Assembly (NCBI GenBank): GCA_003447515.1
Contig: DLZA01000341.1
Span: forward strand, 6,714-12,956
Direction: 5' to 3'
Length of the DNA stretch: 6,243 bases
Source of the DNA: Paracoccaceae bacterium
GTDB lineage: Bacteria; Pseudomonadota; Alphaproteobacteria; Rhodobacterales; Rhodobacteraceae
Position numbers and translations under genes: made by a program. The stretch's first letter is position 1, and every line of letters begins with the position of its first letter. Under the pieces are notes generated by a model. That model was not told the origin of the DNA. It saw nothing but the letters and a program-made list of their open reading frames with translations, and ran no database searches. Positions 1 through 6,243 of this stretch are shown here, one piece after another.

Positions 1-2405
1 ATCATGATACGAAGGCGGTTGAGGCGTGATCTCTCATATGGTGAATTGTCTGAGTCCTGGACCCAGAACGCGGATGTGGCGTAGCCGTCTGTGGTAGTAT
101 AGGTGCGTGCATCCACGACGTTTGCACCAGATAGTGCTAAAGCCCCTGCAAGCCGTGAAAAAATCCCTGGATGATCCGGCATTACGAAACAGGCACGGGT
201 CGCGTCACGGTCTACATCGGGTTTTATATCAGTTTCAATCTCGGTGGTAGACGCTTTTGCCAATAGTTTCGCCATAACTGTTTGCGTTGCTGTATCGAGG
301 CCTTGCCAGTAGGAGGGATAGTGACGATCGAATTCAGCTTGAAACTGCTTTTCGGACCATTTTGGTACAGCGGCACGAAATGCGTCTTTGGCCTCGCCCG
401 CAGAATGCAGCTCTCCAAATTTGTCAATACCTTCTTGTAACGCCATGCGAGTATGACGGTAGAGGTCTCGGATCAATTGGGCCTTCCAGTTGTTCCATGT
501 GCCTGGTCCTACACCACGGATATCGCAAACTGTTAGAACTGTCAGCAGATTTAGGCGGGGTGTGGTTTTCACCAATTTAGCAAATTCGCGCACGGTGCGT
601 GGGTCTGATAGATCGCGTTTTTGTGCAACGTCTGATAGTAGCAGATGATGTTGAACGAGCCAAGCAACGGTCTGAGTTTCGCCTTCGTCTAATCCAAGTT
701 GTGGAGCGATTTTTTGGGCTAGTCGTGCACCTGCGATCGAATGGTCTTCGGGCAGGCCTTTTCCAATGTCATGAAGCAGCATCGCCACATAGAGAACTTT
801 GCGATCGATGCCACGTTCTAAAATACCAGAGGCAACCGGAAGACTTTCTTTTAAATGACCCTTTTCAATACGCGCAAGGTTTGAGATACATTGGATTGTA
901 TGTTCGTCTACCGTGTAGTGGTGGTACATGTTGAACTGCATGAGCGCGACTATGCGCTGGAATTCCGGGATGAACGCACCGAGTACCCCAAGCTCGTTCA
1001 TTCGCCGCAAGGCTCGCTCGGGGTTGCCGTAATCCAGCAGAGTTGAGAGAAACATTTCTTGAGCGTCGGGGTTGGCCCGAAGATTTTCGTCGATCATATG
1101 TAGGTTCGCAACGATCAGGCGCATTGTTTCTGGGTGGATAAGAATATCAGAGGCTAGGGCTTGTTCAAACACTCGCAAGAAATTTAGCGGGTCTGATAGA
1201 AACGTGGTCTCATTCGCGACTGCTAATCGTCCGTGTTCGATCATGTAGCCATCAGGTACGTTATCGTCGCGGTTCCATGGCATTGCGTTCATTATCCGAG
1301 CGCCAAAGGAGGGCTGTTGCTTTACATGTTGGGCTTCAAGTGTCGTAAGAAAAATACGGGTCAAATCACCCACATGTGTGGCGTAGCGAAAGTAATCTTG
1401 CATGAACGCTTCAACTGCCAGAAGGCCTTCACTTTCCTGATAGCCTAATGCTTCTGCTACAGCGACTTGGAAATCGAAGGTGAGCTGCTCTGTGGCGCGG
1501 CCTGCGCTGAGGTGAAGATTACAGCGGACAGTCCAAAGGAAATCCTCTGCCTTTGAGAAGTTTTCGATTTCTTGTTTGGTGAAAAAACCTTGGTAGATCA
1601 TTTCTGACGCAAGTTTTGCACCCGACAGGTATTTGGTGATCCAGAACAGTGTTTGCAGATCTCGCAGCCCACCCTTTCCTTCTTTCACATTTGGTTCAAG
1701 TAGAAAACGTGTGGCTCCTTGTTTCGCATGACGATGTTCGCGTTCTTCGAGTTTTAACGTCACAAATTCTGGGCCTGTGGATTTAAATAGTGTTTTCCAT
1801 AGTTTAGTATCGAGGGACGCCGCAAGAGCCGCATCGCCTACCAAAAATCGCGCTTCTAAAAGAGCAGTACGAATGGTTAAATCATTCCGCCCGAGGCGCA
1901 GACATTCGTCAACCGTGCGGGTAGAATGGCCAATTTTTAATTTTAAATCCCAGAGCACATAAAGCGTGGACTCAACGACGCTTTCCGCCCAAGGAGTCAT
2001 TTTGTAAGGTGACAAGAATAACAAATCCACATCGGAAAACGGTGCCATTTCGCCTCGCCCATAGCCGCCGACTGCGAGCATAGCAATTTTTTCAGAACTG
2101 GTGGGATTTGGGTTTGGATGGAGGAGCTCGATCACAGAAGTCAACGCTGTTTTGACCAGTTGATCTGTTAAATAGGTATACGCACGTGTAGTTTCGCGGG
2201 TTTTAAATGGATCAGTCAGATAGGCCGCTTTGATCGCATCACGTGCGGCTGAGTTCGCGTCACCCAATATTTTTGAAATTGCAGCGCGCTTGGAAAAGTT
2301 ATCTTGGGCGTTGTTGAAGTCAACAGCAATTTTTTGTTCAATTGATCGCGCATTGAAAAGTACATCTGGCGCACAGATAAGCATATCGAGATCAGATTTG
2401 GCCAT
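1..2405 (-). CDS. glnD: Bifunctional [protein-PII] uridylyltransferase / uridylyl-removing enzyme, C-terminus cut by window edge
   Basis: GlnD is the cytoplasmic nitrogen sensor: it adds UMP to PII proteins (GlnB/GlnK) when glutamine is low and removes it when glutamine is high. Reading the minus strand from ATG 2405-2403 gives about 801 uninterrupted codons to the left edge. Seen in order: the nucleotidyltransferase motif GGYGRGEMAPFSDVDLL at residues 113-129 with both metal-binding aspartates (D125, D127); KEGKGGLRDLQTLFW from residue 241, a GlnD hallmark; HHYTVDEH at 495-502 and LLHDIGKG around H545/D546, the HD hydrolase motifs; and the first ACT domain from about residue 738 (ACFVMPDHPGIFSRLAGAL). 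Family members are usually about 900-930 residues, so the end of ACT1 and all of ACT2 lie outside. Both catalytic sites look intact. The start is 16 nt after the upstream lipoprotein stop, implying cotranscription. AGAAGG (2408-2413) sits only 2 nt from the ATG, while AGGG further up has about 9 nt spacing. An in-frame ATG at codon 8 is an alternative start. Confidence 0.96.
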   Translation of the reverse strand, partial: MAKSDLDMLICAPDVLFNARSIEQKIAVDFNNAQDNFSKRAAISKILGDANSAARDAIKAAYLTDPFKTRETTRAYTYLTDQLVKTALTSVIELLHPNPNPTSSEKIAMLAVGGYGRGEMAPFSDVDLLFLSPYKMTPWAESVVESTLYVLWDLKLKIGHSTRTVDECLRLGRNDLTIRTALLEARFLVGDAALAASLDTKLWKTLFKSTGPEFVTLKLEEREHRHAKQGATRFLLEPNVKEGKGGLRDLQTLFWITKYLSGAKLASEMIYQGFFTKQEIENFSKAEDFLWTVRCNLHLSAGRATEQLTFDFQVAVAEALGYQESEGLLAVEAFMQDYFRYATHVGDLTRIFLTTLEAQHVKQQPSFGARIMNAMPWNRDDNVPDGYMIEHGRLAVANETTFLSDPLNFLRVFEQALASDILIHPETMRLIVANLHMIDENLRANPDAQEMFLSTLLDYGNPERALRRMNELGVLGAFIPEFQRIVALMQFNMYHHYTVDEHTIQCISNLARIEKGHLKESLPVASGILERGIDRKVLYVAMLLHDIGKGLPEDHSIAGARLAQKIAPQLGLDEGETQTVAWLVQHHLLLSDVAQKRDLSDPRTVREFAKLVKTTPRLNLLTVLTVCDIRGVGPGTWNNWKAQLIRDLYRHTRMALQEGIDKFGELHSAGEAKDAFRAAVPKWSEKQFQAEFDRHYPSYWQGLDTATQTVMAKLLAKASTTEIETDIKPDVDRDATRACFVMPDHPGIFSRLAGALALSGANVVDARTYTTTDGYATSAFWVQDSDNSPYERSRLNRLRIM

Positions 2406-2421
2406 TGCCTTCTACCCTACT

Positions 2422-3600
2422 TTAGAAACTGGCGCCACTAAAGTTCTTTGGTGCTGGGTCAACAACGACCACTTGGCCATCATGGAAGGTAGCTACGGCC
2501 AGTGCGCGTTGGTTTGTACCATTTTCTAAGAAACGAAAGACACCGTTTGCGCCGTTGAAGCCAGCGCTTCGCGTTAAAGCTTTACGTGTAAGTGCGTCTC
2601 GTGATCCCGTCTGTAAAAGTGTGATAACTGCGCGCATCCCGTCGTAGGCTTTACCTGCCAAAAAGTGTGGGTTTTTGCCATATGCTTTTAAATAGCGTTC
2701 TTGGAAAGAGGCCGTTGCACTTGTATCGTTCAGAGCGAACAACGCACCCTGCAGGCCGGCGCTTGCGCGGACTCGCTCTGGTGTTTTGTCCCAGCGTGCC
2801 AGTCCGATAAACTGTGTGGTGGCAGAGCTTATACCCGCTTCTGGCAGTAATTGTGCAAACACGGGAAGGGCGCCTGCTGCGTCTGCATCCATTACGAGCG
2901 CACTCGCACCTGTTTGTTCGATCAAACTTTTGGTTGCTGACACAGAAGCAACGGTACTTTCGTTTGTGAGTTCGTATTTTGCCACACCAACATAAGCTGC
3001 ACCATTATTTTTAGCTGCCGCTTCAACCGCAGATGCTGCCACTGTTCCAGCAGCATCTGCACGAACCAATGCTGCAACTGACCTTTTACCCTGTGCCGTC
3101 GCGTAACCGATAACGCGATTGGCTGTGTTGTTAAATGTGTCGCCAAGAATAAAAATGTTGCCGCCAGCGATATCAGGGTTGTTGGAGAAGCTCAGCACAT
3201 TGATGTTTTGGCCTGCAACGGCTGCACCAGCTGAATTTGCTGCTTGGGCAAATAATGGACCAATAAGAATTTTGGCGCCGTCATTGGCTGCACGTTTTGC
3301 GGCGGACGCGGCTTGGTTGGCGTCGCCACCCGTCGGATAGAGTCGCAAGTCGATGTTCACATCGTCAATCTCTGCCATTGCTAGTGTTGCGGCGTTGACC
3401 AAGCTGTCCGCAAGCAGTTCCGTTTGTACATTGCTTGACCCAGATGGGACCATGATGCCAACCACGATAAGTTTGTTGGTGTCAACTTTTGGACCGTAAG
3501 AGTCTGTGTTAGTCTCAATGCACCCAGCAAGCATAATACTTAGTCCAAGTGTGCCAATCGCCTTAAGCCCAAAGTTTTTAATTTGGTGCAATGCAGTCAT
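2422..3600 (-). CDS. LpoA-like periplasmic-binding-fold lipoprotein (putative penicillin-binding protein activator)
   Basis: This encodes a 392-residue lipoprotein. The N-terminus has a basic start, a hydrophobic stretch (residues about 11-25) and a lipobox LAGC at 24-27, so cleavage should leave a lipidated Cys27. The mature part begins with a linker and then IVVGIMVPSGSS (about 45-56), followed by alanine-rich alternating strands and helices. ILIGPLF (111-117) and VLSFSNNP are typical of the type-1 periplasmic binding fold (Peripla_BP_6) in LpoA/LppC-like proteins. E. coli LpoA activates PBP1A from the outer membrane; this protein is much shorter and lacks its N-terminal TPR-like half, as alphaproteobacterial members commonly do. 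A function in peptidoglycan synthesis is inferred from family and context. The divergent position to rsmI matches the conserved yraL-lpoA arrangement. AGGGA at 3609-3613 is a good ribosome binding site, 8 nt from the ATG. An amino-acid ABC-transporter binding protein is the alternative, but no transporter genes are adjacent. Confidence 0.85.
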   Translation of the reverse strand: MTALHQIKNFGLKAIGTLGLSIMLAGCIETNTDSYGPKVDTNKLIVVGIMVPSGSSNVQTELLADSLVNAATLAMAEIDDVNIDLRLYPTGGDANQAASAAKRAANDGAKILIGPLFAQAANSAGAAVAGQNINVLSFSNNPDIAGGNIFILGDTFNNTANRVIGYATAQGKRSVAALVRADAAGTVAASAVEAAAKNNGAAYVGVAKYELTNESTVASVSATKSLIEQTGASALVMDADAAGALPVFAQLLPEAGISSATTQFIGLARWDKTPERVRASAGLQGALFALNDTSATASFQERYLKAYGKNPHFLAGKAYDGMRAVITLLQTGSRDALTRKALTRSAGFNGANGVFRFLENGTNQRALAVATFHDGQVVVVDPAPKNFSGASF

Positions 3601-3703
3601 GTTCTATTTCCCTGAATTGGCTGGCCTGTTGTGGCTGTTTCATGCGAAAAGCTATTTGCTGCCTACGCAGAAATCAACGGTGTGGGAACAAAGAAATGGA
3701 ATT
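3601..3703. promoter_or_regulatory. Divergent intergenic region between the LpoA-like gene and rsmI
   Basis: These 103 nt separate two divergent start codons and must hold promoters for both directions unless rsmI is read from elsewhere. On the minus strand TTGATT, a 17-nt spacer and TAGCTT form a weak candidate promoter. On the plus strand I find no convincing -35/-10 pair. A small inverted repeat, CTGC/GCAG with a 4-nt loop, lies at 3659-3670 and may be chance. The reading frame of rsmI stays open back through this region, but that extension would overlap the opposite gene and is not believed. Confidence 0.4.
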
Positions 3704-4564
3704 ATGCTGATACGTGATGGAAAAATAGCGACTGGTTTGCACATTGTGGCGACGCCGATTGGGGCTGCACGCGACATTACACTGCGCAGTTTGGATATTC
3801 TAGCAGGTGCAGATTTGTTGGCAGCTGAAGATACGCGCAACACTCGACGATTGATGGACATCCATGGTATTAAACTTGGTGATCGACGTTTATTAGCATA
3901 TCATGATCATAATGGCGTAAAGGTGAGGCCCCAAATTATTGAAGCATTACAGTGCGGTGCATCTGTTGCATACGTTTCTGACGCGGGGACACCAATGGTG
4001 GCGGACCCTGGCTTCGACTTGTCACGCGCAGTTATAGCCGAAGGGTTGCCAGTTTTTTCTGCTCCTGGAGCGTCAGCAGTTTTGGCAGCCTTATGTGTGT
4101 CAGGTCAACCAACAGATCGGTTTTTCTTTGCTGGTTTTGCCCCTAGTAAATCGAGTGCGCGTAAAAAGTTTTTAGCGGAGTTGGCCATGATACCGTCCAC
4201 AATGATCTTTTATGAGTCGCCCAAACGGATTGTTGTTAGTCTGCGTGATATGATTGATGTGTATGGTTCAGATCGTGCAGTCTCCGTTTGTCGTGAATTG
4301 ACTAAAAAATTTGAAGAGGTGTTCCGTGGATCTTTGTCTGAAGTGTTTCAGAAAATAGAGATGCGAGAGAGCATTAAAGGCGAATTTGTGGTCGTTCTAG
4401 GCCCGCCGTTGGCGCAAGAAATTAGCCAAAGTGATATCGATAATGCCCTTTTAGAGGCATTAAAAATAATGCATGTAAAAAGTGCGGCTGTCGAAATTGC
4501 TGCCAAATTTAGCCTTCCACGCAAAGAAATTTATTCGCGAGCGTTAGTACTGACAAAAAAGTAA
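3704..4564 (+). CDS. rsmI: 16S rRNA (cytidine(1402)-2'-O)-methyltransferase
   Basis: RsmI uses SAM to methylate the 2'-O of C1402 in the 16S rRNA decoding centre; it belongs to the tetrapyrrole-methylase-like (TP_methylase) fold. Seen in the 286-residue product: VATPIGAARDITLRSLDIL at 15-33; AAEDTRNTRRLM at 40-51; the SAM-binding SDAGTPMVADPG at 92-103; PGASAVLAAL at 121-130; FFFAGFAP at 140-147; FYESPKRI at 169-176; RELTKKFEEVFRG at 197-209; and KGEFVVVLGPP at 225-235, followed by the C-terminal helical domain. All expected blocks are present and the length equals that of E. coli RsmI. The frame is open upstream to 3506, but that part overlaps the divergent lipoprotein. ATG 3704 puts 12 residues ahead of the first conserved block, normal for the family; its ribosome binding site is weak (purine-rich AAAGAAATGGA). 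GTG 3680 is the only nearby alternative. The stop is TAA at 4562-4564. Confidence 0.95.
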   Translation: MLIRDGKIATGLHIVATPIGAARDITLRSLDILAGADLLAAEDTRNTRRLMDIHGIKLGDRRLLAYHDHNGVKVRPQIIEALQCGASVAYVSDAGTPMVADPGFDLSRAVIAEGLPVFSAPGASAVLAALCVSGQPTDRFFFAGFAPSKSSARKKFLAELAMIPSTMIFYESPKRIVVSLRDMIDVYGSDRAVSVCRELTKKFEEVFRGSLSEVFQKIEMRESIKGEFVVVLGPPLAQEISQSDIDNALLEALKIMHVKSAAVEIAAKFSLPRKEIYSRALVLTKK

Positions 4565-4614
4565 TTTCGTCGTGTAAAACTCTTTGTAAGAATTAAATAT
4601 AACGTGAACGAGCC

Positions 4615-4806
4615 TCTTATTTAAGACGACAAGTAGCCAACGATCGAATTAAAACTTCACAGATGCGCGATTGGTTTGTTATCTTTGTCCAATGCTCGAA
4701 AGCTCAACATCATGGCGTTGATTCAATGGCAAAGCTTAGCACTAAAAATTATTTCAAGTTGCAATGAAGTGGCATTCTTAAAAAAGCGGTATACTTATTT
4801 GGTTGA
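4615..4806 (+). pseudogene. yraN: Possible decayed remnant of yraN (YraN-family, UPF0102 nuclease-like protein)
   Basis: YraN-family genes commonly sit between rsmI and gshB in Rhodobacterales. Here one forward frame reads WFVIFVQCSKAQHHG (from 4672) and then MAKLSTKN (from 4726). After an in-frame TGA at 4765-4767 it continues to KKAVYL and stops again at 4804. From memory, the matching YraN core is (V)FVEVKxxK...A..RLTPKQ....SA..YL, so the hydrophobic-F-V block, the following lysine, the (R/K)L-S/T-x-K block and the terminal YL fall in order, with a few residues of length difference. The catalytic-like glutamate and lysine of FVEVK are not kept, and the upstream GEIDLI block is not found; only 39 codons fit between the rsmI stop and the IFVQ block, too few for a normal N-terminus. 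There is no ribosome binding site or credible start. The similarity is weak and may be chance. Confidence 0.3.
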
Positions 4807-4932
4807 AGCCAAACATTAGCGCTCTGGCCGGTCTGAATCGGTAGAGTTTATAGGCAAAGGCAAAAGATAAATGAGACCTTGCGATAAACTAAGATGGCTC
4901 GTTCAATCATCCATTTTTTATGGCTTTAGTTA

Positions 4933-4961
4933 TTGAATACCTGTGTGAGTTCCTCCATATT
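4933..4961 (+). promoter_or_regulatory. Candidate gshB promoter
   Basis: TTGAAT at 4933-4938, a 17-nt spacer and CATATT at 4956-4961 each match the sigma-70 consensus at four of six positions, and would give a leader of about 50 nt before gshB. A better -10 match, TATGAT at 4991-4996, lacks a well-spaced -35 (nearest TTGGTA at 4962-4967, 23 nt away) and would leave a leader of only about 15 nt. With over 450 nt separating it from rsmI, gshB plausibly needs its own promoter. This is pattern matching only. Confidence 0.25.
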
Positions 4962-5005
4962 TTGGTAGTGCAGATCTTTGGGTGCAAATGTATGATTCAT
5001 TAAAT

Positions 5006-5010
5006 AGAGG
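5006..5010 (+). promoter_or_regulatory. Ribosome binding site of gshB
   Basis: AGAGG lies 8 nt ahead of ATG 5019, a good Shine-Dalgarno position. It supports this start, as does the conserved KIAFQMDPI block at the very N-terminus of the product. Confidence 0.7.
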
Positions 5011-5018
5011 TATCAGCT

Positions 5019-5960
5019 ATGAGTCTAAAAATAGCCTTTCAGATGGATCCAATTGAGAACGTTGATATCAACGCAGACAGTAGTTTTCGCATCGCTGAAG
5101 AAGCTCAGTTTCGCGGCCATGAGTTATTTTATTACACCCCTGACAAGTTAGCCTTTGAAGAAGGGCATGTTACAGCAAAGGGGCATCGTGTAGAACTGCG
5201 CCGCGAGTTGGGCAATCATGTGACCTTGCAGCCAGAGGAAAAAATTGATCTTGCGAATTGGGATGTAGTCTGGCTGCGTCAGGACCCTCCGTTTGACATG
5301 GGTTATATCACCACAACCCATATTCTCGATATGATACACCCTGATACCTTGGTCGTGAATGACCCGATGTGGGTACGAAATTTTCCAGAAAAATTGTTAG
5401 TGCTGCAATTTCCTGATTTAACGCCACCGACTACAATTGCGCGTGATATCGAGACTTTGAAAGCGTTTAAAGATAAACATCAGGACATCATTCTAAAGCC
5501 TTTGTATGGTAATGGTGGTGCTGGCGTGTTCCGTTTAGATGCGGCAGATCGCAATATGGAATCTCTGCACGAGTTATTTAGCGGCATTAACAATGAGCCG
5601 TTAATTGCTCAGAAGTTTTTACCTGATGTTTCGTCAGGCGACAAGCGTGTGATCCTAGTAAATGGGGAACCTGTAGGTGCCATTAACCGCATTCCTGCCG
5701 ATGGCGAAACGCGATCCAATATGCATGTTGGTGGTCGACCGGAAAAAGTTTCTTTGTCAGATCGTGATCGTAAAATTTGTGCTGAAATTGGTCCCCTTCT
5801 ACGTGAAAAGGGTCAAATTTTAGTTGGGATCGACGTGATTGGTGGGAGTTTGACCGAGATCAATGTGACCTCCCCCACAGGTATTCAAGAGTTGGAGCGC
5901 TTTGATGGAGTCAACGTTGCCGAAAAGATATGGCAAGCGATTGAGGTCAAGTTGGACTGA
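5019..5960 (+). CDS. gshB: Glutathione synthetase (ATP-grasp)
   Basis: GshB joins gamma-glutamylcysteine to glycine with ATP, the second step of glutathione synthesis, in the cytoplasm as an oligomer. The 313-residue product matches the usual length (E. coli 316). Seen: the N-terminal domain with KIAFQMDPI (4-12) and INADSSFRIAEEAQ (17-30); WLRQDPPFDMGYITTTH (85-101); NDPMWVRNFPEKLLVL (114-129); FPDLTPPTTI (131-140). The ATP-grasp part follows: ILKPLYGNGGAGVFRLD (158-174) with the glycine-rich loop; QKFLPDV (198-204); GDKRVILVNGEPVGAINR (207-224); NMHVGGRPEKV (234-244); and GIDVIG with EINVTSPTGIQELE (280-293), where E280 and N282 are the expected Mg-binding residues. Nothing essential appears to be missing. 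It is in the same orientation as rsmI but separated by 454 nt, so it is probably transcribed from its own promoter. The stop is TGA at 5958-5960. Confidence 0.97.
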   Translation: MSLKIAFQMDPIENVDINADSSFRIAEEAQFRGHELFYYTPDKLAFEEGHVTAKGHRVELRRELGNHVTLQPEEKIDLANWDVVWLRQDPPFDMGYITTTHILDMIHPDTLVVNDPMWVRNFPEKLLVLQFPDLTPPTTIARDIETLKAFKDKHQDIILKPLYGNGGAGVFRLDAADRNMESLHELFSGINNEPLIAQKFLPDVSSGDKRVILVNGEPVGAINRIPADGETRSNMHVGGRPEKVSLSDRDRKICAEIGPLLREKGQILVGIDVIGGSLTEINVTSPTGIQELERFDGVNVAEKIWQAIEVKLD

Positions 5961-6243
5961 ATAATAACGTGCTTCTATGACTATAAAGTGCAGTTATGAG
6001 GTCTGTGAGAAAGTCGCGACTGGGAACCTTATCCCGCGAATTAAGGCCTTCATGCTTAGTCGGTGCCGCACAAAGCTATAATATAAGATCAGGCCTCTAA
6101 ATCATGCTACCGAGTGATGGATTTGGGATCTAATTTGGTGCAGGCCAGTATGTATCCATTGCGCAGGCCGCAGTAGATTAAACAGATCTTTGTGCTAGTG
6201 GTACAGGTGAAAAACATTTCACACCATTGAGGTGTTTATTATA
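5961..6243. other. Gene-free interval downstream of gshB
   Basis: No recognisable gene is seen in the 283 nt to the window edge. Two 34-codon forward ORFs overlap each other in different frames (5977-6081 and 5996-6100); neither has a ribosome binding site or a product I recognise. The reverse strand gives only short unrecognised frames. No strong rho-independent terminator follows the gshB stop. Short stem-loops appear only at 6206-6235. The next gene presumably starts beyond the right edge. Confidence 0.6.
6206..6235. other. Two overlapping short stem-loops near right edge
   Basis: GTGAAA (6207-6212) pairs with TTTCAC (6217-6222) over a 4-nt loop. ACACC (6221-6225) pairs with GGTGT (6231-6235) over a 5-nt loop and is followed by TTATTATA. 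The two share bases 6221-6222, so they cannot fully coexist. This could be a weak terminator or leader structure, but the stems are short and the flank is cut off. Confidence 0.25.

Larger units (their letters stand above)
4565..5018. other. Long gene-free interval between rsmI and gshB
   Basis: No intact gene is visible in these 454 nt: all three forward frames are broken by stops, and on the reverse strand only trivial ORFs appear. Parts are AT-rich (about 32% GC at 4561-4620 and 27% at 4741-4800 by hand count), against higher GC in the flanking genes. It contains a possible yraN remnant (about 4615-4806), a short inverted repeat TTTGG/CCAAA at 4798-4813 with no T-run after it, and near the right end a candidate gshB promoter and ribosome binding site. 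No clear rho-independent terminator follows rsmI. Confidence 0.7.

Noticed and set aside
287..934. Forward-strand ORFs inside glnD (287-580 and 599-934)
   Set aside because: They are antisense to the conserved HD and linker regions of glnD and their products resemble nothing I know.
2230..2529. Forward ORF of 99 codons across the glnD/lipoprotein junction
   Set aside because: It is antisense to the 5' end of glnD and the 3' end of the lipoprotein gene; no ribosome binding site and no recognisable product.
3506..3703. 66-codon N-terminal extension of rsmI
   Set aside because: It overlaps the divergent lipoprotein's signal peptide antisense, has no conserved content, and RsmI proteins normally begin about 10-15 residues before the VATPIG block, which fits ATG 3704.
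4798..4813. TTTGG/CCAAA inverted repeat as an rsmI terminator
   Set aside because: The stem is 5 bp, there is no T-run after it, and it lies more than 230 nt past the rsmI stop.
5977..6100. Two overlapping 34-codon ORFs downstream of gshB
   Set aside because: No ribosome binding site and no recognisable product; random ORFs of this size are common.
6140..6169. Repeated GCAGGCC at 6140-6146 and 6163-6169, with further AGGCC copies nearby
   Set aside because: Only 7 nt identical and irregular flanks; not enough for a repeat family or binding-site array.

Overview
The window looks like ordinary core chromosome from a low-to-mid GC alphaproteobacterium, most likely a marine Rhodobacterales/Rhodobacteraceae relative. 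This rests on remembered family sequence patterns, above all a GshB opening with KIAFQMDPI..VDINADSSF, and on the pairing of a periplasmic-binding-fold lipoprotein with rsmI and gshB. No database search was made. I see no mobile element, CRISPR array, rRNA, tRNA or phage gene.

Layout. (1) Positions 1-2405, minus strand: glnD, the PII uridylyl-transferase/uridylyl-removing enzyme. It starts inside the window and runs off the left edge without a stop, so about 801 codons are present and the end of the first ACT domain plus the second ACT domain are missing. (2) 2422-3600, minus: a 392-residue lipoprotein with a Peripla_BP_6/LpoA-like fold (a putative penicillin-binding-protein activator), ending 16 nt before glnD and probably cotranscribed with it. 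(3) 3601-3703: a 103-nt divergent promoter region. (4) 3704-4564, plus: rsmI, the 16S rRNA C1402 2'-O-methyltransferase, 286 residues. (5) 4565-5018: 454 nt without an intact gene. This is where yraN would be expected between rsmI and gshB, and one reading frame keeps a faint, stop-interrupted resemblance to the middle of YraN. (6) 5019-5960, plus: gshB, glutathione synthetase, 313 residues, with a clear ribosome binding site. (7) 5961-6243: no convincing gene; two short overlapping stem-loops lie near the right edge.

The minus-strand pair links a cell-envelope lipoprotein to the nitrogen-status sensor. The plus-strand genes handle ribosome modification and glutathione synthesis. The rsmI/LpoA-like divergent pair is an old arrangement, also seen as yraL/yraM(lpoA) in E. 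coli. I found no evidence for a new biological system here. The most interesting point is the apparent loss or decay of yraN between rsmI and gshB.
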